Assembly: GCA_009923795.1 (NCBI GenBank)
Contig: RFSU01000077.1
Span: forward strand, 1 to 9,960
DNA: 9,960 nucleotides
Reading direction: 5' to 3'
Origin: Sphingomonadaceae bacterium
Lineage (GTDB): Bacteria; Pseudomonadota; Alphaproteobacteria; Sphingomonadales; Sphingomonadaceae
Shown: positions 6,368 to 9,960 of the stretch, one piece after another
Position numbering within the stretch: the stretch's first letter is position 1
Layout: each line of letters begins with the position of its first letter
Notes under the pieces: generated by a model
Databases searched by the model: none
Seen by the model: the letters and a program-made list of their open reading frames with translations, nothing else
What the model was told of the DNA's origin: nothing
Position numbers and translations under genes: made by a program

Positions 6368-6936
6368 CACTCCAGCCCCGCCTCTGGTGTGCGAAAGGCA
6401 ATTATCTCTGCCTGCTCCGCCGCGTCGACCGGAAGCCGTGCGCGCGACACGATGCGCAAGCGATCAGACGATTCATAAGCGTGAACCGCGTCGTGTGACA
6501 GTATCGTCGCGCCCGGGACTGACCCCTTCACCACAAAAAAGGCCGGAAGGAGCCCCGCATGGCGCGCAAGGATGAGGGCGGCCGCTGCACTGTCAGGCGT
6601 GTGGACAGGGATCGCCTGAAACGGGCCTTTCATCGGCGTTGCCAGATCGAGCGCTGGATCGGCCAGCGCTGTCGCCGTTGCCAGATCAAGCCAGCGGTAG
6701 CGCGCGACCATAACCGGCGCATCGGGGGCGGCGGCCTCGCGCTGATTGGCGAGTTTCAATGTCGCGGCTCGGCCCGCCGAAATGAGGATGTCGGAGCTGT
6801 GATCGGGATCGAAGGCGGCGAGGCTTTCTTCATCTGCCGTTTCGACAGCAAGCAGCGAGAGTGCGCCGTCCAGCGTCACGGGCCAGCCGCGCCGCAGCGC
6901 ATCGACGGCGCGGGCTGCGTCTTGGGCCGGGTTCAA
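6367..6936 (-). CDS. ribA: GTP cyclohydrolase II, N-terminal extension part (split ribA)
   Basis: This 189-aa frame begins at TTG 6936, which overlaps the xth stop as TTGA, with GGAG eight bases upstream. MNPAQDAARAVDALRRGWP is the kind of N-terminus I recall for long alphaproteobacterial RibA proteins, and no ATG occurs until far downstream. Residues 1 to ~155 are the extension found in those ~350-aa proteins, of unclear function. Residues ~158-189 (RIVSRARLP...AEIIAFRTPEAGLE) match the first strands of the GTP cyclohydrolase II fold. The frame stops after GLE at TGA 6369-6367, where homologues continue with a conserved HVAL. Adding about 10 bp would give one protein of about 351 aa. Confidence 0.8.
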   Translation of the reverse strand: MNPAQDAARAVDALRRGWPVTLDGALSLLAVETADEESLAAFDPDHSSDILISAGRAATLKLANQREAAAPDAPVMVARYRWLDLATATALADPALDLATPMKGPFQAIPVHTPDSAAAALILARHAGLLPAFFVVKGSVPGATILSHDAVHAYESSDRLRIVSRARLPVDAAEQAEIIAFRTPEAGLE

Positions 6937-7727
6937 AGGCGAAACTCCGTCACCAAGGGCACATGGTCAGATGGCTTTTCCCAGCTTCGGCAGGGCTCGT
7001 GCACATGGTGCGCCACTGCGGCTGCTGCCACAGCTGGCGAGGCCCACATATGGTCGAGCCGACGGCCTCTGTCGCCCACTGTCCAATCCTTCGCCCGATA
7101 GCTCCACCAGGTGTAGAGCCGCTGCGGCGCAGGGATGAAGTGGCGGCCCAGATCCACCCAGTCATGGCTGTTCTGAAGGGCGGCCAAGGCTTCAATCTCA
7201 ATCGCCGTGTGGCTGACCACATCCAGCAATTGCTTGTGGCTCCATACATCGCTTTCAAGCGGGGCAATGTTGAAATCCCCCACCAAAATTGTCGGATCAT
7301 TGAGCGACGCTGACCAGCGGGTCATGCGGTCTAGAAAATCAAGCTTCTGCCCAAATTTGGGATTGGCCTCTCGGTCCGGTACATCGCCGCCGGCGGGCAC
7401 ATAGACATTTTCAAGCCGCCAGCCATTGGGCAGGCGCACACCGACATGGCGGGCTTCGCCATTATCCTGCCAATCATGGCGGGTGTCTTCGGCAATGGGG
7501 ATGCGCGAAATGGTGGCGACGCCATGGTGCATGGGCTGACCATGCAGCACGATATGCCGATAGCCGAGCCGGTGAAACATCTCCGCCGGGAACACATCGT
7601 CCATGGCCTTTGTTTCTTGCAGGCACAGAATATCTGGCGCCTGGTCGGTCAGGAACCGCTCAACAATGGGCGCGCGAAAGCGCACCGAGTTAATGTTCCA
7701 AGTCGCAATGGAAAGCGTATCAGCCAT
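6933..7727 (-). CDS. xth: Exodeoxyribonuclease III / AP endonuclease
   Basis: This 264-aa protein of the Mg-dependent EEP nuclease family cuts 5' of abasic sites and removes 3'-blocked nucleotides in base-excision repair. Catalytic positions are visible and intact: N11 in IATWNINSVR, E38 in LCLQETK, Y109 in NVYVPAGG, D151 and N153 in LVGDFNIAPLESDVW, D225-H226 in RRLDHMWAS, and D254-H255 in PSDHVPL. The length is typical of ExoIII. The start ATG 7727 opens the conserved first strand; upstream there is only a weak AGAG. The stop overlaps the TTG start of the ribA fragment, and the unrecognised gene ends 43 bp upstream, so the three genes probably form one leftward operon. Confidence 0.96.
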   Translation of the reverse strand: MADTLSIATWNINSVRFRAPIVERFLTDQAPDILCLQETKAMDDVFPAEMFHRLGYRHIVLHGQPMHHGVATISRIPIAEDTRHDWQDNGEARHVGVRLPNGWRLENVYVPAGGDVPDREANPKFGQKLDFLDRMTRWSASLNDPTILVGDFNIAPLESDVWSHKQLLDVVSHTAIEIEALAALQNSHDWVDLGRHFIPAPQRLYTWWSYRAKDWTVGDRGRRLDHMWASPAVAAAAVAHHVHEPCRSWEKPSDHVPLVTEFRL

Positions 7728-7770
7728 GAACCGGCTCTAATCTGCCCGCGCGCAGGTGCAAGCCCCCTCT

Positions 7771-8091
7771 TTATGCGCCTCGGTTCCAGCCTGCGGCCCC
7801 TTCATGGGTCGGATCGGCCCATTGGGCGATCATCTCGCGCACGCGCAGGCCGCGAATCTGGGCAAGGCAGGCAACCCCACGAAGCCGTGCACCAACGCCA
7901 TGCACCCGCGGGCTGATAAGAATGCGCAGCGCATGAACGGGCGTAATTCCCAACACGGCGACCGCGCGCGCCAGCCAGATCAGGTCGCTTCGGCCTGATT
8001 GTTGGTGGTCTGCCAGGTCATGCGCCGCTTGCCGCCGCCATTTGGTCGCCATGTCCGCCATGTCGGTGCGCGCTGGGTGATAGACAATCAT
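7771..8091 (-). CDS. Small hypothetical protein
   Basis: I do not recognise this 106-aa protein. It is basic and probably cytoplasmic, with no signal peptide. The middle (SDLIWLARAVAVLGITPVHALRIL) is moderately hydrophobic and likely helical, and it is followed by Arg-rich amphipathic stretches (ARLRGVACLAQIRGLRVREM). Codon use resembles that of neighbouring genes, and no better frame covers this stretch. The ATG at 8091 has no clear ribosome-binding site. A later in-frame ATG ten codons in also lacks one. The frame stays open and protein-like for about 12 codons upstream, to a TAG near 8132, without a start codon. It lies 43 bp before xth on the same strand and would be the first gene of that operon. 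Confidence 0.5.
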   Translation of the reverse strand: MIVYHPARTDMADMATKWRRQAAHDLADHQQSGRSDLIWLARAVAVLGITPVHALRILISPRVHGVGARLRGVACLAQIRGLRVREMIAQWADPTHEGAAGWNRGA

Positions 8092-8129
8092 ATTGGGTGC
8101 ATAGAGGGTGACACGGCCTTTCTCGTGAG

Positions 8130-8158
8130 ACTATCGGCCAGTGACCCGTCTGGATCAA
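8130..8158 (-). promoter_or_regulatory. Candidate promoter of the small gene-xth-ribA operon
   Basis: On the minus strand TTGATC (8158-8153) and GATAGT (8135-8130) are 17 bp apart, each matching four of six consensus positions. The start would be near 8123, leaving about 32 nt before ATG 8091. The -35 box lies between the arms of an inverted repeat, TGACCC (8142-8147) and GGGTCA (8161-8166), which could be an operator. By-eye match only. Confidence 0.35.
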
Positions 8159-8196
8159 AAGGGTCAAATGAACTCGCGGTAAGTTGGCGCGGGGGC

Positions 8197-8230
8197 TTGC
8201 TTTGCGGGACGATTTTCTTTTAGCTAAACC
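8197..8230 (+). promoter_or_regulatory. Candidate promoter of the crotonase gene
   Basis: TTGCTT (8197-8202) with TAGCTA (8221-8226), spacing 18, or TTGCGG (8202-8207) with TAAACC (8225-8230), spacing 17, could serve as -35 and -10 boxes. The region is T-rich compared with its surroundings and lies 46-79 bp before ATG 8276. Which pair is used, if either, cannot be settled by eye. Confidence 0.3.
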
Positions 8231-8275
8231 AAATGTCGGCGCTGTGGTCCGGCAAGATCTGAGAGGAAGCCTGTA

Positions 8276-9037
8276 ATGACCGATCCCGTCCTGACAGAGG
8301 TACGTGGCAATGTCCTGATTGTGACGCTCAACCGCCCAGAGGCCAAAAATGCTGCCAATAAGGCGCTGGCTGAAGGTGTGGCAGCGGCCATGGATCGTCT
8401 CGATTCGGACAATGATCTGCGCGTTGGCATCATTACAGGGGCGGGTGGCACCTTTTGCTCCGGCATGGATCTCAAAGGATTTTTGGCGGGGGAGCGGCCA
8501 TATGTTGCCGGCCGGGGATTTGCCGGGCTGACCGAAGCACCGCCGCGCAAGCCTTTGATCGCGGCTGTGGATGGCTATGCGCTGGCCGGGGGCTTTGAAA
8601 TTGCCCTTGCCTGCGACATGATTGTGGCGAACGTCGACTCAAAATTTGGCATTCCAGAAGTGAAGCGTGGTCTGGCTGCTGCTGCCGGTGGACTGGTCCG
8701 CCTGCCCCGCCAAATTCCACAGCGCCTTGCGATGGAATTGGCCCTGACGGGTGATTTTATCAGCGCGGCCCGCGCCTATGATATGGGCCTCATCAATCGG
8801 ATTGTGCCGGGCGTTGCGCTGGACGGCGCGTTGGAGCTGGCCGAGGCGATCAGCGCCAATGGCCCCTTGGCCGTCGCCGCATCCAAACAGGTGATCCGCG
8901 AACAGCAAGATTGGTCTCAGGCAGACCAATGGGCCAAGCAGATGGAACTGACCGCGGCTGTTTTCTCATCGAATGACGCGCGCGAAGGGGCGGCTGCATT
9001 TGCGCAAAAGCGCGCGCCTAATTGGACGGGATCCTAA
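8276..9037 (+). CDS. Enoyl-CoA hydratase/crotonase-family protein
   Basis: This 253-aa crotonase-fold enzyme acts on a CoA thioester, probably adding water across a 2-enoyl-CoA bond. The oxyanion-hole segments are CSGMDLKGF (61-69) and AVDGYALAGGFEIALACDM (97-115). Two glutamates aligned with the hydratase catalytic pair are present: E108 in GGFEIA and E128 in FGIPEVKRGL. The PEVKRGLAAAAGGLVRLPR stretch is like that of CaiD-type and other short-chain hydratases, so I favour a hydratase over an isomerase, but the substrate is not readable. ATG 8276 follows AGAGGA with a spacing of about 8-9. The gene stands alone, with a strong hairpin 35 bp after the stop. Confidence 0.93.
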   Translation: MTDPVLTEVRGNVLIVTLNRPEAKNAANKALAEGVAAAMDRLDSDNDLRVGIITGAGGTFCSGMDLKGFLAGERPYVAGRGFAGLTEAPPRKPLIAAVDGYALAGGFEIALACDMIVANVDSKFGIPEVKRGLAAAAGGLVRLPRQIPQRLAMELALTGDFISAARAYDMGLINRIVPGVALDGALELAEAISANGPLAVAASKQVIREQQDWSQADQWAKQMELTAAVFSSNDAREGAAAFAQKRAPNWTGS

Positions 9038-9071
9038 CCGGCTCAGGCCGCCCTTTTCTAGGGCAGCCGCA

Positions 9072-9104
9072 GGGCCGTTCCTCTCGGGGGGAGGGGAACG
9101 GCCC
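9072..9104 (+). terminator. Strong hairpin, probable terminator after the crotonase gene
   Basis: GGGCCGTTCC (9072-9081) pairs perfectly with GGAACGGCCC (9095-9104). Three further pairs (CTC with GAG) and a T-G wobble inside leave a GGGGG loop. Only a weak T-rich tail follows (GTATTCTT at 9113-9120), so it is not a textbook intrinsic terminator. Its position 35 bp after the crotonase stop, between two same-strand genes, supports a termination or mRNA-end role. Confidence 0.6.
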
Positions 9105-9213
9105 GAAATGGCGTATTCTTACAAGAATTAGACGAAAATGGGCCAAGTTTCTCTGGCTCGATACGCTGCCTTGCGACAGCATGAGGGTTCAGTATCGTGC
9201 GTAGGGGGTGTCC
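9105..9213 (+). promoter_or_regulatory. Leader of the sigma-54 activator gene
   Basis: This 109-bp region contains an inverted repeat ATTCTT-AC-AAGAAT (9115-9128), which could be an operator, and a possible TTGCGA (9171-9176) / TATCGT (9193-9198) pair with 16-bp spacing. AGGGGG (9203-9208) is a good ribosome-binding site for ATG 9214. I looked for a sigma-54 promoter of the GG-N10-GC type; the nearest match (around 9155-9169) is off by one base. Confidence 0.3.
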
Positions 9214-9960
9214 ATGGCCAGAACAGATCGTCGCGTGTCGCTCGATCATGGATCAAGACTCCTCATCGGAGAAAGTGCAGCTATCCGGGAATTACGGGGC
9301 CTGATTGGCCGTGTGGCGGCGAGCGACGCCTCGGTTTTGGTGACGGGCCCGTCCGGGTCGGGCAAGGAGCTGGTGGCGCGGGCGATCCATCAGGCAAGCA
9401 GGCGGGCGGGGCAGGCCTTTGTCGCGCTCAATTGCGGAGCGATTCCTGCCGAGCTGATGGAATCCGAACTGTTCGGGCATGAACGGGGGGCCTTTACCGG
9501 GGCGTCGGCGCGGCGGATTGGCCGGTTTGAAGAGGCGCATCGCGGCACGTTGTTTCTCGATGAGATTGGCGACATGCGCTTTGACATGCAGGTCAAGCTG
9601 CTGCGGGTGCTGGAAGATGGTCTGGTGCAGCGCGTGGGCGGCGGCGCGCCCTTTGCCTCTGACGTACGGATTGTGTCGGCGACGCATCGGGATATTGATG
9701 GGGCGATTGCGGCCAATCGGTTTCGCGAAGATCTTTATTTCCGGCTGGGCGTGGTGCCGATCCGGGTTCCGTCACTGGCGGAGCGGGTGGAGGATCTGCC
9801 GCTGCTGATCGCGCACTTCCGGCAGAAGCGGTCTGGAGCGCCCATCGCCCGATTTGATCGTGACGCGATGATGCGGCTGATGGCGCATGACTGGCCGGGC
9901 AATGTGCGCGAGCTGCGCAATGTTGTGGAGCGCGCCGATATTTTGTTCGCAGGGGCTGTG
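9214..9960 (+). CDS. Sigma-54-dependent AAA+ transcriptional activator (3' end outside window)
   Basis: The first 249 codons are present and the frame is open to the window edge. The protein is an AAA+ enhancer-binding ATPase that remodels sigma-54 RNA polymerase. Walker A is GPSGSGKE (45-52), the sigma-54-contact loop GAFTGA is at 92-97, Walker B is TLFLDEIGD (112-120), the arginine-finger region FREDLYFRL is at 170-178, and WPGNVRELRN is at 227-236. A TAG at 9202-9204 just upstream in frame fixes the N-terminus, so there is no receiver, GAF or PAS domain; the AAA+ domain begins near residue 18. This resembles PspF-like or sensorless flagellar-type regulators. A C-terminal Fis-type DNA-binding helix would be expected beyond the window. 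A flagellar role is only a guess. Confidence 0.93.
   Translation, partial: MARTDRRVSLDHGSRLLIGESAAIRELRGLIGRVAASDASVLVTGPSGSGKELVARAIHQASRRAGQAFVALNCGAIPAELMESELFGHERGAFTGASARRIGRFEEAHRGTLFLDEIGDMRFDMQVKLLRVLEDGLVQRVGGGAPFASDVRIVSATHRDIDGAIAANRFREDLYFRLGVVPIRVPSLAERVEDLPLLIAHFRQKRSGAPIARFDRDAMMRLMAHDWPGNVRELRNVVERADILFAGAV

Noticed and set aside
7999..8223. 74-codon plus-strand open frame before the crotonase gene
   Set aside because: It has a TTG start without a ribosome-binding site and crosses the candidate promoters; the product looks random.
9155..9169. Possible sigma-54 promoter (TGGCTCG...CTGC)
   Set aside because: The GG to GC spacing is 11 instead of 10, and other consensus positions are poor.

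Overview
The window looks like a core-chromosome segment of an alphaproteobacterium, most likely a member of the Sphingomonadales. I infer this from moderately high GC, the DUF3576 lipoprotein-leuS-lptE order, a RibA with a long N-terminal extension, and the family flavour of the proteins. I cannot name a genus. I see no mobile elements, CRISPR arrays, rRNA or tRNA genes.

Layout. Bases 1-3115 are a leftward operon: a DUF3576 lipoprotein, leuS (leucyl-tRNA synthetase), and the first 16 codons of an lptE-like lipoprotein that overlaps the leuS stop. After a 184-bp divergent region comes a rightward gene for a small secreted, probably outer-membrane beta-barrel protein (3300-4007). It converges on, and overlaps by 28 bp, a leftward thiamine-phosphate-synthase-like gene (3980-4545) that is broken by a frameshift. 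Only 21 bp separate that gene's start from the start of the rightward pair formed by a YggS/PLPBP homologue and a HAD hydrolase, which overlap by ATGA. The HAD gene ends in a TTAA that also holds the stop codon of the converging leftward operon. That operon runs from about 8091 to 5891: a small unrecognised gene, xth (exonuclease III), and ribA, which is split into two reading frames at a TGATG junction. A second 184-bp divergent region leads to a rightward crotonase-family gene (8276-9037). A strong hairpin follows, and then the start of a sigma-54 activator that runs off the right edge.

Gene relationships. The left operon joins protein synthesis to envelope biogenesis. The middle genes deal with cofactors: PLP homeostasis, thiamine and riboflavin. 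The right end starts a new sigma-54-regulated unit, possibly flagellar (inference).

The main anomalies are two disrupted cofactor genes, thiE-like and ribA, about 2.0 kb apart, and very tight packing: two convergent pairs whose ends overlap and one divergent pair with almost no intergenic DNA. I found no convincing undescribed multi-gene system.
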